This document shows, in pieces, positions 9,412-21,566 of a stretch of 64,000 bases of DNA; the stretch's first letter is position 1, and every line of letters starts with the position of its first letter. Source of the stretch: Nitrosospira sp. Nsp11 (GTDB lineage Bacteria; Pseudomonadota; Gammaproteobacteria; Burkholderiales; Nitrosomonadaceae). The position numbers and the translations under genes are program-made. Location: assembly GCF_900142705.1 (NCBI RefSeq), contig NZ_FRBV01000001.1, positions 496,001 through 560,000 of the forward strand. The letters are read 5' to 3'. The notes beneath the pieces were generated by a model. It worked only from the letters and a program-made list of their open reading frames with translations. It had not been told where the DNA came from and ran no database searches.

Positions 9412-10179
9412 ATGCACATTCCCCGTAAGCGCTTCGGCCAGAATTTTCTGGTTGATTCCCAGATCGTAATGGATATAGTCCGCGCTATCCATCCTTCCAG
9501 GGCCGACCTGCTGGTAGAGATCGGACCGGGACTGGGCGCATTGACGCGGCCCTTGTTGCAATCGCTCGATCATTTACAAGTCGTGGAAATTGACCGCGAT
9601 ATCGTCGAGCGTTTGCGCAGGGAGTTTTCTGAAAAGAAGTTGACGGTTTATTCGGCCGATGCATTGGAATTCGATTTTGCCGCTCTGGGAGAAAATCTGC
9701 GGGTTGTTGGAAACCTTCCCTACAATATTTCCACGCCTATCCTTTTTCATTTAAGTAAATTTGCGGGCAATATACGGGACATGCATTTCATGCTGCAAAA
9801 GGAAGTGGTCGCACGCATGGTGGCTGCACCCTCCACTCCGGATTACGGACGACTTTCGGTGATGCTGCAATGTCGCTTCCAGATGGAACAACTCTTCATC
9901 GTCCCACCCGAATGTTTCCACCCCGCCCCAAAGGTGGAGTCGGCGGTTGTTCGCATAATCCCACGTGGGGAATCACTGATTGAAGCCAGCAAGGAAAGGT
10001 TATTTGCAGGTATTGTTTCCGCCGCCTTTTCGCAGCGGCGCAAAACCTTGCGCAATACGCTGCACGCCCATCTCAAGCCGGAGGATTATCTGGCGCTGGA
10101 TATCGATCCCATTTCACGGGCGGAGAATTTGTCGGTGGAGCAGTTTATAGCGATTGCAGGCCGCCTGGGGGAACGATAG
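9412..10179 (+). CDS. rsmA: 16S rRNA (adenine1518-N6/1519-N6)-dimethyltransferase
   Basis: RsmA (KsgA) dimethylates two adjacent adenines in the 3' hairpin of 16S rRNA late in small-subunit assembly. The 255 residues begin with the typical RKRFGQNFLVD. The S-adenosylmethionine motif VEIGPGLGALT is at about 36-46, and the catalytic NLPYNIS motif at about 103-109. The C-terminal domain has AFSQRRKTLRNTL. It is the last gene of the lptD-surA-pdxA-rsmA run and converges with the DUF393 gene, 55 bases away. Confidence 0.95.
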   Translation: MHIPRKRFGQNFLVDSQIVMDIVRAIHPSRADLLVEIGPGLGALTRPLLQSLDHLQVVEIDRDIVERLRREFSEKKLTVYSADALEFDFAALGENLRVVGNLPYNISTPILFHLSKFAGNIRDMHFMLQKEVVARMVAAPSTPDYGRLSVMLQCRFQMEQLFIVPPECFHPAPKVESAVVRIIPRGESLIEASKERLFAGIVSAAFSQRRKTLRNTLHAHLKPEDYLALDIDPISRAENLSVEQFIAIAGRLGER

Positions 10180-10234
10180 CTTCCATAATGCAAACCCCGG
10201 CCTCATGGATTTACTTGTCGTCACCGAAGATAGC

Positions 10235-10660
10235 TCAGTCATCTCGAATAAAGCCACGCCGAGTGACCGCAAGAATCATGGAACGGGCGCATCGCATGAT
10301 TGGATAGAGGCATTTCGCTACCCACTTGTACCTGAAGAGGTGGTAGTTGATCCAATTGAAGGCGTTCCCTGGGGTATCGATCAATGCAAGAAACCGGATT
10401 GCAGCAGCCCCCTGATAGCGGGCAGAACCGATTTCGACGATCATACCCGTGTTCAAGTTCATTCCCTCCGCTCCGAATTGTCGTGCCACAAGCGGGTATT
10501 CGCGAGCGTCGATCAGCTCCACGTTGAACGAGGCACGTATCCGAAGCAGCCTGACGTAACTGTTGCAAAACGGGCACGCCCCGTCGTAGTAGATATGAAT
10601 ATTCTTTGGCTCGGCCACCGAATCAATACCGATCAAGCCGTGAAAAATTTCCATTCCCAC
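10235..10660 (-). CDS. DUF393 (DCC family) thiol-disulfide protein
   Basis: This is a small protein of at most 141 residues with the DUF393/DCC signature: IYYDGACPFCNSYVRLL, in which the CPFC pair lies in a thioredoxin-like position, and a C-terminal part with aromatic residues (NWINYHLFRYKWVAKCLYP). The family is predicted to be a cytosolic thiol-disulfide oxidoreductase, without an established substrate. The start is uncertain: GTG at 10660 or ATG at 10654. It is on its own, 157 bases downstream of lpdA on the same strand. Confidence 0.8.
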   Translation of the reverse strand: MGMEIFHGLIGIDSVAEPKNIHIYYDGACPFCNSYVRLLRIRASFNVELIDAREYPLVARQFGAEGMNLNTGMIVEIGSARYQGAAAIRFLALIDTPGNAFNWINYHLFRYKWVAKCLYPIMRCARSMILAVTRRGFIRDD

Positions 10661-10817
10661 TGCTCAGCCCAGCATAGACAGAATTGATGGGAGTGTTGCG
10701 GCGAATGGCAACGCTCTGCAGACCAGAATGGATCAAGGAAATAAGATTCGATTGATTTGCGAGATTACGCTCCACCAGTACGTCACCCCTTGCATTCGCC
10801 GTCGGATGGTTGTCGTA

Positions 10818-12635
10818 TCACCTCTTCGGCATATAAAGATCAGTTATCGTCCCTTCTGCAATCTCAGCTGCAAAAAACACCGTTTCAGATAGGGTCGGAT
10901 GCGGATGAATGGTAAGGCCGATATCTTCCATATCTACGCCCATTTCCAGCGCCAGCACGGTTTCGGAGATCAGTTCGCCCGCGTTGACGCCTACTATGCC
11001 GGCACCGAGAATGCGTCGGGTTTTCTTGTCCAGCAATAGTTTGGTCAAGCCTTCATCACGCGCCATGGCCAGTGCACGGCCGCTTGCGGCCCACGGGAAC
11101 GCCGCCTTTTCATATTCCACGCCTTGCTTTCTGGCTTCCGTTTCGGTTAATCCCATCCAGGCAATTTCCGGATCCGTGTAAGCTACCGATGGAATGGCGC
11201 GTGCGTCGAACGCCGCATTTTTCATTTTTTCTCCACCGGCAATGATTTCCGCGGCAAGCTTGCCTTCGTGCGTGGCTTTGTGCGCCAGCATGGGTTCACC
11301 GACGATGTCGCCGATTGCGAAAATATGCGGCACATTGGTGCGCAACTGCTTATCCACCGAAATGAAGCCGCGCTCACTCACGTTGACGCCGGCACGCTCG
11401 GCACCGATATCGCGTCCGTTGGGACGGCGACCTACCGCCATGAGAATGCGGTCGTATGTTTGCGGCTCTGGCGTAGCGCTTGAGTTCTGTCCCTCAAATG
11501 TAACTTTCAGTCCATTTTCTTGGGACTCGATTCCGGTAACCCTGGTTTTCAGATAGATGGCTTCATAGCGCTTCTGTATGCGTTTGTGCAGCGGTTTGAT
11601 AAGGTCCGAATCCGCGCCAGGAATCAATTGATCCATCAATTCGACCACGCTCACTTTCGAACCCAGTGCGTCATAAACCGTCGCCATTTCCAGGCCGATT
11701 ATGCCACCGCCAATGATGAGCATGCGCTTTGGAATTTCCTCCAGCTTCAATGCGCCGGTTGAATCGACGATGCGGGGATCATCATATGGGAAACCGGGAA
11801 TGCGTGCCGCGCTTGAGCCCGCGGCAATAATGCAATGTTCAAACGACACATTTTTCTGACCGTCGGCTGTTTCCACCTGCATCATATTGGGCGAGATGAA
11901 CTTGCCGATGCCTCGCACAACCTCGACCTTGCGCTTCTGCGCGAGCCCCGACAATCCTTTTGTGAGCTTGCCGGTGATGGAATCCTTCCATTTTCGCAGC
12001 TTGTCTATTTCTATGCCGGGCTTGCCAAAAACAATGCCCTGCTGAGCCGTTTCCTCGGCATCGGTAATAACTTTTGCCACATGCAGCAGCGCCTTGGAAG
12101 GAATACAGCCGACATTGAGGCACACGCCGCCCAGCGTTGGGTAACGCTCGATCAATACCACTTTCTTGCCAAGATCGGCGGCGCGAAACGCAGCGGTGTA
12201 GCCGCCCGGGCCCGCGCCCAGCACCACGATATCGGCGTGGATGTCGCCGCGCGGCACAACGGTGGTGGAATTATCTACTGCAGGTTCCGGGTGGACGACA
12301 ACGGGTGAACCACGCTCTCCTTCGTCTTTTTTCAGAGCAAGCGTGGCATCCGGAGAAGCTTTTTTGTCGGGCTCAGCTGTTCCCATCGCTGATGCCGCCG
12401 CCTCCAGCATCAATATGACTGATCCTTCTGAAACCTTATCGCCGAGCTTGACGTTGATTTCCTTCACAATGCCGGCTTGAGGCGAAGGAATTTCCATCGC
12501 CGCCTTTTCGGTTTCGAGCGTGATAAGCGGCGTTTCCTTTTCCACCGCCTCGCCCGGTTTCACCAGGATTTCGATAACGGGAACATCCTTGAAGTCACCG
12601 ATATCGGGGATTTTGATTTCGCTAAGTTGAGCCAT
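10818..12635 (-). CDS. lpdA: Dihydrolipoyl dehydrogenase with N-terminal lipoyl domain
   Basis: This is the E3 flavoprotein that reoxidises dihydrolipoamide in 2-oxoacid dehydrogenase complexes. Residues 1-80 form a lipoyl domain with the attachment lysine 44 in ETEKAAMEI. A proline/alanine/charged linker (about 81-130) leads to the E3 body: FAD motif VLGAGPGGYTAA, redox cysteines in GGVCLNVGCIPSK, NAD motif IIGGGIIGLEMA, and the C-terminal His-Glu pair in HPHPTLSE. This lipoyl-E3 fusion of about 600 residues is known from Neisseria and other betaproteobacteria. No E1 or E2 gene is adjacent, so it probably serves complexes encoded elsewhere. Confidence 0.95.
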   Translation of the reverse strand: MAQLSEIKIPDIGDFKDVPVIEILVKPGEAVEKETPLITLETEKAAMEIPSPQAGIVKEINVKLGDKVSEGSVILMLEAAASAMGTAEPDKKASPDATLALKKDEGERGSPVVVHPEPAVDNSTTVVPRGDIHADIVVLGAGPGGYTAAFRAADLGKKVVLIERYPTLGGVCLNVGCIPSKALLHVAKVITDAEETAQQGIVFGKPGIEIDKLRKWKDSITGKLTKGLSGLAQKRKVEVVRGIGKFISPNMMQVETADGQKNVSFEHCIIAAGSSAARIPGFPYDDPRIVDSTGALKLEEIPKRMLIIGGGIIGLEMATVYDALGSKVSVVELMDQLIPGADSDLIKPLHKRIQKRYEAIYLKTRVTGIESQENGLKVTFEGQNSSATPEPQTYDRILMAVGRRPNGRDIGAERAGVNVSERGFISVDKQLRTNVPHIFAIGDIVGEPMLAHKATHEGKLAAEIIAGGEKMKNAAFDARAIPSVAYTDPEIAWMGLTETEARKQGVEYEKAAFPWAASGRALAMARDEGLTKLLLDKKTRRILGAGIVGVNAGELISETVLALEMGVDMEDIGLTIHPHPTLSETVFFAAEIAEGTITDLYMPKR

Positions 12636-12692
12636 GACAACCTTGATCTGAGGGAAAAAACTGAGCTCCCTGGTGGAAGTTTATTACCAGGT

Positions 12693-13958
12693 CTATTGCC
12701 TGACCTGCCCGTCACCCAGCACAATGAATTTCTGGCTGGTCAGCCCTTCCAGCCCCACCGGGCCACGGGCGTGTATTTTGTCGGTCGAGATGCCTATTTC
12801 CGCACCAAGGCCATACTCGAACCCATCGGCAAAGCGTGTGGAAGCATTCACCATCACCGAACTGGAATCCACCTCGCGCAGGAAACGGCGGGCGCGGCCA
12901 TAGTCTTCGGTAATGATCGAATCGGTATGCTGCGAGCCATAAACGGCAATGTGCTCGATAGCCTGATCCAATCCGCTTACCACACGTATGCTGAGAATCG
13001 GCGCGAGATACTCGGTGTGCCAGTCTTCTTCCGTCGCTTCGCTCATCTGGGGAATAATGGCGCGAGAAGCGGCATCGCCGCGAAGTTCCACACCCTTATC
13101 CAGATAGATTTGGCACAGGGGTGGTAATACTTCCCCGGCGATGGCCTCATGCACCAGCAATGTTTCCATGGTGTTGCAAGTGCCGTAGCGCTGTGTTTTC
13201 GCGTTGTCTGCAACACAAATAGCTTTCGCCAGATCGGCGCCATCATCGATATAAACGTGACAGACACCATGCAAATGCTTGATGACCGGAATACGCGCTT
13301 CGTTGGAGATACGTTCGATCAGCCCCTTGCCCCCGCGCGGCACGATTACGTCGACGAATTCTTTCATGGTAATGAGCTCGCCCACGGCCGCCCTATCCGT
13401 GGTTTCGATTATCTGTATCGCCGTTTCCGGCAGCCCGGCAGCTTTCAACCCTTCCTTCACGCAAGCTGCGATAGCCTGATTACTACGGATCGCTTCCGAT
13501 CCGCCGCGCAGTATCGCCGCATTGCCTGCCTTGAGGCATAATCCCGCCGCGTCCGCCGTAACATTGGGCCGCGCTTCATAAATGATGCCGATCACGCCAA
13601 GCGGCACGCGCATTTTTCCGACCTGGATGCCTGCGGGACGGTACTTCAGATCGCTGATCTCGCCAACCGGATCGGGCAGCGCCACAATTTGCAACAGACC
13701 TTCCGCCATGCTCGCAATGCTTTTGGAAGTGAGCGTCAAGCGATCGATCAAGGCTGGTTCCAACCCTCGGATTTTCGCGTTGTCCACGTCCCCGGCATTT
13801 GCGGCCAGCAGTTGCTGCTCGTCACGCTTGATGGCTAAAGCCATGAGCGTGAGCGCGCGGTTTTTGTCGGCGGGCTCCGCCTTGGCCATCAGACGTGATG
13901 CGGTGCGAGCCTCACGTCCTATTGATTGCATGTAAGTCTTGATGTCAATGATGTCCAT
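12693..13958 (-). CDS. proA: Gamma-glutamyl phosphate reductase
   Basis: ProA reduces gamma-glutamyl phosphate with NADPH to glutamate semialdehyde, the second step of proline synthesis. The ATG at 13958 (GGAA seven bases upstream) gives 421 residues, the family length; an upstream TTG would add seven residues without similarity. Visible family motifs are [28 protein letters not shown] and the catalytic cysteine in YGTCNTME; the C-terminus has the RGPVGLEGL block. It follows holA by 75 bases and may be the last gene of the leuS-lptE-holA transcript. Confidence 0.95.
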   Translation of the reverse strand: MDIIDIKTYMQSIGREARTASRLMAKAEPADKNRALTLMALAIKRDEQQLLAANAGDVDNAKIRGLEPALIDRLTLTSKSIASMAEGLLQIVALPDPVGEISDLKYRPAGIQVGKMRVPLGVIGIIYEARPNVTADAAGLCLKAGNAAILRGGSEAIRSNQAIAACVKEGLKAAGLPETAIQIIETTDRAAVGELITMKEFVDVIVPRGGKGLIERISNEARIPVIKHLHGVCHVYIDDGADLAKAICVADNAKTQRYGTCNTMETLLVHEAIAGEVLPPLCQIYLDKGVELRGDAASRAIIPQMSEATEEDWHTEYLAPILSIRVVSGLDQAIEHIAVYGSQHTDSIITEDYGRARRFLREVDSSSVMVNASTRFADGFEYGLGAEIGISTDKIHARGPVGLEGLTSQKFIVLGDGQVRQ

Positions 13959-14033
13959 GCCACAGTTCCATTTAGACAATGAATTAATAGGTGCGCAATT
14001 CTAGCGATATAAGCCTAGAACGACCCAATGTTG

Positions 14034-15044
14034 CTAATGCTTGGTAACCGCGAAGCGCAACCCCAACTGCAGTAATTCATCCCACGCATCACCCTTCGCA
14101 ACGCCCTTGCTGATCCTGTCTATTTTCGCAGCATGCATCAAGGCCGACACCAACGGTTTGAGATCAAGGCGCCTGGCAGCGCTTTCCATTGCTTTTTGTT
14201 GATCCCCCCAGGCTCTTATCTGGCTCATCAGTTGCGTGAGAGGCCTGCCGGAATCCAATCCTTTACGAATCATTATCAACGAGCGTATTTGTCCCGCAAG
14301 GGTGTTCACAATCAGCGGCAACGCCGCGCCCTCGCCCTGCAAACCTTCCAGCATGCGGGCATAACGCACGGTTTCCCCCGCCATCAGTGCATCTGATAAC
14401 TTGAAAACGTCGTAACGTGCCACATCCAGTACCGCATCTTTCACCTGCTCGAAGGACAACACCCCAGGCGGATAAAGCAATGCAAGCTTCTTGAGTTCCT
14501 GATAAGCTGCGATCAGGTTACCCTCAACCTTGTCAGCCAAAAACCGCACGGTTTCCGGGTCCGCTTTCTGCGCTTGCATGTCCAGGCGCTGGCCGATCCA
14601 CATGGGTAGCCGGGTGCGTTCAACTGGATAGACCGGAACCATCACACCCGCGCCTTCAAGCGCTTTGAACCACTTGGTTGCCGCACCCTGCTTGTCGATT
14701 CTGGGCAAAGTGACGAGCGTGACGGTATGGGGGGGCAGCGAACGGCAATATCCCTCTATTACCGCACTGCCCGGATTCCCCGGTTTACCGGACGGAATGC
14801 GTATATCCATTATACGTCTTTCACCAAATAGCGACAGACTACTGCTGCGCTGCTGCAGATCCGTCCAGTTAAAATGATGGTCTACGGCAAAAATCTCACG
14901 CTCGATATAGCCTGCCTGATACGCCTTGGCACGAATCAGATCCGCAGCCTCGATAATCAGCAGCAGCTCGTCGCCAAATACCGTGTAGAGCGGCGCAACC
15001 TGCTTCCGAAGATGCTGGGAAAGGTTATCGGGGGTAATACGCAT
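14034..15044 (-). CDS. holA: DNA polymerase III delta subunit
   Basis: The delta subunit opens the beta sliding clamp within the clamp loader. The 336-residue protein has the HolA pattern: N-terminal LYTVFGDELLLIIEAADLIR, the middle domain with TVTLVTLPRIDKQGAATKWFKALE, and KVEGNLIAAYQELKKLALL. The C-terminal collar domain carries the LSDALMAG and LIMIRKGLDSGRPL helices. It has no Walker motif, as expected. It is 41 bases after lptE in the conserved leuS-lptE-holA order. Confidence 0.93.
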   Translation of the reverse strand: MRITPDNLSQHLRKQVAPLYTVFGDELLLIIEAADLIRAKAYQAGYIEREIFAVDHHFNWTDLQQRSSSLSLFGERRIMDIRIPSGKPGNPGSAVIEGYCRSLPPHTVTLVTLPRIDKQGAATKWFKALEGAGVMVPVYPVERTRLPMWIGQRLDMQAQKADPETVRFLADKVEGNLIAAYQELKKLALLYPPGVLSFEQVKDAVLDVARYDVFKLSDALMAGETVRYARMLEGLQGEGAALPLIVNTLAGQIRSLIMIRKGLDSGRPLTQLMSQIRAWGDQQKAMESAARRLDLKPLVSALMHAAKIDRISKGVAKGDAWDELLQLGLRFAVTKH

Positions 15045-15085
15045 GGCATTCCTTTATGGCACGCGAGTCTGCCATCCTTGCCCCA

Positions 15086-15574
15086 TTAACCTTCCGCTAC
15101 CTTAACCGCCTCCAGTCGCCGCACGATCTGCGCTGCGGAATCGCTTTGCATTTCTCTGACGAGCATCGCCTCCTCGCCCTCTTTACCCACTACTTGCGCA
15201 TCGGTATAAGGGAGAATGCGACGCAATGCAATCTCGCTCGTAGGGATGAGTTCTTCTCCCTTGGCATTGATGAGGCGAAATGAAATCCGATAGAAGAGTT
15301 CAAATTCCCGCACCCGTCCGCCTCCCGATACCGACATGATTTGCTTGTCATTCGTCACGCTGACAATTTCCAGTATGGCCTGGGCATTTTTCGGCTTGTC
15401 AATAATGCGGGTAGTGGTACTGGCCTTAATGAGGCGCCGCAGATCAGTACCGATAGGATGCCCTGCGGGGAATGATATATAGAGCGTTTCGAACGGCAGT
15501 TTAGCCTGGCCGCGCAACTGAAAACCACAGGCAGCCAGAAAGAAACAGAATACAACCAGCAGAACTTTTTTCAT
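15086..15574 (-). CDS. lptE: LPS-assembly lipoprotein LptE
   Basis: LptE plugs the LptD barrel and binds LPS. The 162-residue protein has a lipoprotein signal peptide with lipobox LAAC and acylated cysteine 16, followed at once by the family start GFQLRGQAKLPFETLYIS. The rest is a compact alpha/beta domain containing the FELFYRISFRL strand and the SEIALRRILPYTDAQVVGKE block typical of LptE. It lies between leuS and holA, as in E. coli. LptD is encoded about 8 kb away on the opposite strand. Confidence 0.92.
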   Translation of the reverse strand: MKKVLLVVFCFFLAACGFQLRGQAKLPFETLYISFPAGHPIGTDLRRLIKASTTTRIIDKPKNAQAILEIVSVTNDKQIMSVSGGGRVREFELFYRISFRLINAKGEELIPTSEIALRRILPYTDAQVVGKEGEEAMLVREMQSDSAAQIVRRLEAVKVAEG

Positions 15575-15661
15575 GCGGCATCCTCACATTCAGTTTCAGG
15601 AACCTCTGAACAGGCCCGCAAAGTGCCGTTGCGCCCGCGTCGGGCTTGTTCAGGAATTTCT

Positions 15662-18292
<2,631 letters not shown>

Positions 18293-18328
18293 TTATACCG
18301 CGAACCAAAATTCCCCACGTTACGCATG

Positions 18329-18342
18329 TTGATTTACATCAA
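18329..18342. promoter_or_regulatory. FNR/CRP-family binding palindrome
   Basis: The sequence TTGATTTACATCAA matches the FNR/ANR/DNR consensus TTGAT-N4-ATCAA exactly. It sits 70 bases upstream of the leuS ATG and downstream of the protease stop, in a 244-base gap where a leuS promoter must lie. A regulator of this family, responding to oxygen or nitric oxide, could bind here; binding is inferred only. Confidence 0.55.
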
Positions 18343-18503
18343 GATAAAAATTGCAGATTGCGTGCGATGCGCCCTGCGCTCTCCATCACGCTTCATCAAG
18401 TGCTGTCTGAAGAATTCATTCGGGCAAGGGATTAGACGCGAACGCTGCCGCCAGCCGGAATCGACTCCAACTGCTGCGGCAGCTCTTGTCCAGGACCATC
18501 GTT

Positions 18504-19874
18504 TTACTGGATTACGAGAGTGAGCCGGAAATCACCACGCAGCAGATTGAGAACAATGACATCTTCGCTCATTTGCAACACCGCCAGAAATTCCTGTACC
18601 GTGCGGATCTTTCTACGATTGACCCCGACAATGATATCGCCAGGCCTCAGACCATGCAGCCAGGCAGGACTATTTGCATCGGCCTTGGTCACCAGCACCC
18701 CTTCCACCTTACCACGTGGCGACCCGCTTTTGAGATTAGCCACCGTTGCGCCCGCGAGTTGAGGCACTGTTTCCGCCTCGGTGCCCGATTCATCAAGCGG
18801 CTTCGCGATCTTGAACTTCGCGTTAATAACTTTACCTTCCCTCAAGAGCTTTAGGCTTATCGTTTCGCCGATTGGCGTCATCCCTATCTTGTTGCGCAAA
18901 TCGACAGAATTTCTTACGGGTCGCCCGTTAACCGCCGTCACCACGTCACGGGGCCGCAGGCCTGCCTTTTCCGCTGTCGAGTTAGGCTCGACTGTACTGA
19001 TGATCGCACCTTCGGTGGAACGCAGCCCGAGGGATGCGGCCAAGTCGTAGGTAATGTCTTCGCCGCTCGCGCCCAGCCTGCCTCGACTCACTTCGCCAAA
19101 ACGCACAATCTGATCGAGCACGGCCTTTACCATGACGCTGGGTATGGCGAGGCCGATGCCCACGTTGGCGCCGGATGGCCCTACAATAGCTGTGTTGATA
19201 CCGATCAGCTCCCCCTTGAGATCGACCAGCGCGCCGCCGGAATTACCCGGATTGATGGAAGCATCGGTCTGTATGAAATCCTCATAACCCTCGATATCGA
19301 GCCCGCTTCTTCCCAGTGCGCTCACGATACCCGAGGTCACCGTCTGCCCCAGGCCAAACGGATTGCCGATCGCAACCACGAAGTCTCCTACGTTGAGCAA
19401 CTCGGAATCGCCAAGGCGTAAAGCCTGCAGATCCTTTGCATCGATCTGCAGCACGGCGATATCCGTGCCCGGGTCCGTTCCCACCAGCTTCGCCTGGAAC
19501 TGGCGTCGATCCTTGAGCGTGACCATCACCTGCCGGGCATTCTTTATCACATGATAATTTGTCACGACATACCCGTTTGCTGCGTCCACGATAACGCCGG
19601 ACCCGGCACTACGCTCGGGGCGCGCCGCCTGATCGGGGAGATCGAAAAAACGGCGGAAAAACGGGTCGCGAAACAAGGGATTGTCTTCGATGGCGGAAGG
19701 CGTCAGCACGGAAATATTCACGACCGCCGGGGTTACGTCATGAAGTAGCGGCGCCAACGTAGGCAAGCCGTTTTTGCTGTTGGTGAATGGCACAGCGGAG
19801 TAGCCGGGCAACGCCACCGCCAGCAAAGCAATCAAACTGGTATGGAGTAAAATAATCCTGAAGGACTTTTGCAT
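18504..19874 (-). CDS. DegQ/DegP-type periplasmic serine protease (Do family)
   Basis: This HtrA-family protease degrades or refolds damaged envelope proteins. The 456 residues comprise a signal peptide (cleavage near GYSA-VP, residue 27), a trypsin-like domain with the full triad His108 (TNYHV), Asp138 (GTDIAVL) and Ser212 (NPGNSGGA), and two PDZ domains (about 265-350 and 370-450). The length and shortened LA loop fit DegQ better than DegP, but the two cannot be separated with certainty; members of this clade in betaproteobacteria are also annotated as MucD. It is the last gene before leuS on the same strand, separated by 244 bases, and follows ttcA after 40 bases. Confidence 0.9.
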   Translation of the reverse strand: MQKSFRIILLHTSLIALLAVALPGYSAVPFTNSKNGLPTLAPLLHDVTPAVVNISVLTPSAIEDNPLFRDPFFRRFFDLPDQAARPERSAGSGVIVDAANGYVVTNYHVIKNARQVMVTLKDRRQFQAKLVGTDPGTDIAVLQIDAKDLQALRLGDSELLNVGDFVVAIGNPFGLGQTVTSGIVSALGRSGLDIEGYEDFIQTDASINPGNSGGALVDLKGELIGINTAIVGPSGANVGIGLAIPSVMVKAVLDQIVRFGEVSRGRLGASGEDITYDLAASLGLRSTEGAIISTVEPNSTAEKAGLRPRDVVTAVNGRPVRNSVDLRNKIGMTPIGETISLKLLREGKVINAKFKIAKPLDESGTEAETVPQLAGATVANLKSGSPRGKVEGVLVTKADANSPAWLHGLRPGDIIVGVNRRKIRTVQEFLAVLQMSEDVIVLNLLRGDFRLTLVIQ

Positions 19875-19914
19875 TGATAGACCGGGTATTTTTTTGGGGG
19901 GTCAAGCGAAATAG

Positions 19915-20808
19915 CTATTCATTCGACTCAGTGCTCAAACTCAACATTTCTTCTATGCCAGTCTCGAATATTTCCGGGTCGAAAGCCTTGTCGCCATCCA
20001 CAACAGGCCCGCTTCCAGCTTTAAGCCCGTGAAAATTATAGAGCGTGGGATCTGCCAGATGTGAAGGCTGGATATTCTGCAATGCCGTAAACATGGTTTC
20101 CAGCCTGCCGGGATATTTTTTATCCCATTGCTGCAGCATTTCCTTCACCGCTTGGCGCTGGAGATTTTTCTGCGATCCGCACAGATTGCAAGGAATGATG
20201 GGAAAATCTTCTATCTCGGCATAAGCCGCCAGATCTTTCTCCTTACAGTAGGCCAATGGACGGATCACGATATGCCGGCCATCATCGCTCACCAGCTTGG
20301 GCGGCATGGTCTTCAGCTTGCCGCCATAGAACAAGTTGAGGAACAGCGTCTCGAGGATGTCGTCCCTATGATGCCCCAGTGCGATTTTGGTCGCGCCCAG
20401 TTCGCCGGCAACACGGTAGAGTACACCGCGGCGCAAACGGGAACAGAGACTGCAGGTGGTTTTACCTTCCGCAATGACGCGTTTCACCACGCTGTAGGTA
20501 TCCTGCTCGACAATCTGAAAGGGCATTTCAATACTGGTGAGGTAACCCGGCAATACGTGCTCGGGGAATCCTGGCTGTTTCTGGTCCAGATTCACTGCAA
20601 TCAATTCGAATTCTATCGGCGCATGCGCCTGCAAATTACGCAGGATATCTAGTAAGGCATAGCTATCCTTACCGCCCGAAAGACATACCATCACGCGGTC
20701 CCCATTCTCGATCATGTTGAAATCCGCAATGGCCGTGCCGACAAGGCGCCTCAACCGCTTATGCAGTTTATTGACGTTGTGTTGTTCTTTTCTGGACATC
20801 ATTCCCAT
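19915..20808 (-). CDS. ttcA: tRNA 2-thiocytidine(32) synthetase
   Basis: TtcA thiolates cytidine 32 of some tRNAs, using ATP and an iron-sulfur cluster. The protein has the PP-loop [12 protein letters not shown] and the two cysteine pairs CSLC and CNLC, which together with the family fold hold the [4Fe-4S] cluster. [19 protein letters not shown] is typical. Several starts are possible between 20829 (GTG) and 20799; the ATG at 20808 has TGAGG six bases upstream and gives 297 residues. The upstream neighbour is the divergent sulfur locus, and both concern sulfur use, but there is no direct link beyond position. Confidence 0.92.
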   Translation of the reverse strand: MGMMSRKEQHNVNKLHKRLRRLVGTAIADFNMIENGDRVMVCLSGGKDSYALLDILRNLQAHAPIEFELIAVNLDQKQPGFPEHVLPGYLTSIEMPFQIVEQDTYSVVKRVIAEGKTTCSLCSRLRRGVLYRVAGELGATKIALGHHRDDILETLFLNLFYGGKLKTMPPKLVSDDGRHIVIRPLAYCKEKDLAAYAEIEDFPIIPCNLCGSQKNLQRQAVKEMLQQWDKKYPGRLETMFTALQNIQPSHLADPTLYNFHGLKAGSGPVVDGDKAFDPEIFETGIEEMLSLSTESNE

Positions 20809-20820
20809 CGACAACCTCAT

Positions 20821-21179
20821 CCCCACCACACTGATTGGAAAAACCCGCAGTAGCGCCGTAGCGCTCGAAGACCAAACATTATCAGCTAATTTTTAGGCAT
20901 TTTCCCAGATTAAATACGGTTTGGACAGTGCGATCCCCGCAGGCATCTGCAACTCTTCTGGATCACGAAAGTTTGTCAGACTGAGGTCCAATCCATCGCT
21001 GACAGGAAATTGAAGAAAGGATCACTCCCGGCGCTGGAACGTTTTCAATGCGGAAGATTTTCCATGCAGATTTACAATATGAAAAAAATAGATAAGCAAA
21101 TGAAATGTTATTAGTTTCAATTATAAGGAACGACTGGTAACTTTCGCTCGTGTCCGCACTGCTCACTTTGGGAAAACGA
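20821..21179. other. Divergent region between ttcA and the sulfate locus
   Basis: About 360 bases without a gene. The stretch 21040-21125 is A/T-rich and is the likely promoter of the sulfate locus, with a possible site for a CysB-type regulator, although I cannot point to an exact operator. No hairpin with a U-run was noticed. Confidence 0.35.
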
Positions 21180-21377
21180 ATGGTAGCGATAGCGAAAACC
21201 CCCGGTTTGGAAGAAAGACAGGCAAGATCTGAAAAGGTTGGCAAACAGATACCGATGGATATCAAACAGCGGGTTCTGTTCGCGATCGCCAATATCGAAT
21301 ATGGCTCGGTAGAGGTAATCATTCACGGCGGCAAGGTGGTGCAGATAGAGTGTCGCGAGAAAATTCGCATAAGTTAA
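21180..21377 (+). CDS. YezD-like (DUF2292) small protein
   Basis: The protein has 65 residues from the ATG at 21180, which has GGGA seven bases upstream; a GTG at 21150 and an internal ATG at 21255 are alternatives. The C-terminal 40 residues match the YezD/DUF2292 pattern, with ANIEYGSVEVIIHGGKVVQI followed by ECREKIR. The family has no known activity. In several bacteria such genes lie next to sulfur-assimilation genes, and here it heads the sulfate-uptake locus. It is soluble, with no signal peptide. Confidence 0.7.
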   Translation: MVAIAKTPGLEERQARSEKVGKQIPMDIKQRVLFAIANIEYGSVEVIIHGGKVVQIECREKIRIS

Positions 21378-21566
21378 GGCGCGGGTCAGGGAAGAGGGCC
21401 GGCTTGGCCACGGTAGCGTAATTCCATGACCCCAGCCGTTGAATCGACCGGTAAAAATCAAGGCTCTGCAAGCAAAAAAACGCCGACCAAATGACTGGAG
21501 GCGATACACGACAAAACTAAAGCGGCACCTGACCGGAATACCGGAAGGGCGACTCAGGAGAGAGGA

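Noticed and set aside
10691-10716. 9-bp inverted repeat (GAGTGTTGC / GCAACGCTC) after lpdA
   Set aside because: It has one G-T pair and no U-run on the minus strand, so it is not a convincing terminator.
18444-18483. 8-bp inverted repeat (GCTGCCGC / GCGGCAGC) after the protease gene
   Set aside because: The loop is 24 bases and no U-run follows; it is probably chance in GC-rich sequence.
21040-21125. CysB operator upstream of the sulfate locus
   Set aside because: The region is A/T-rich as expected, but CysB sites are too loose to call by eye.
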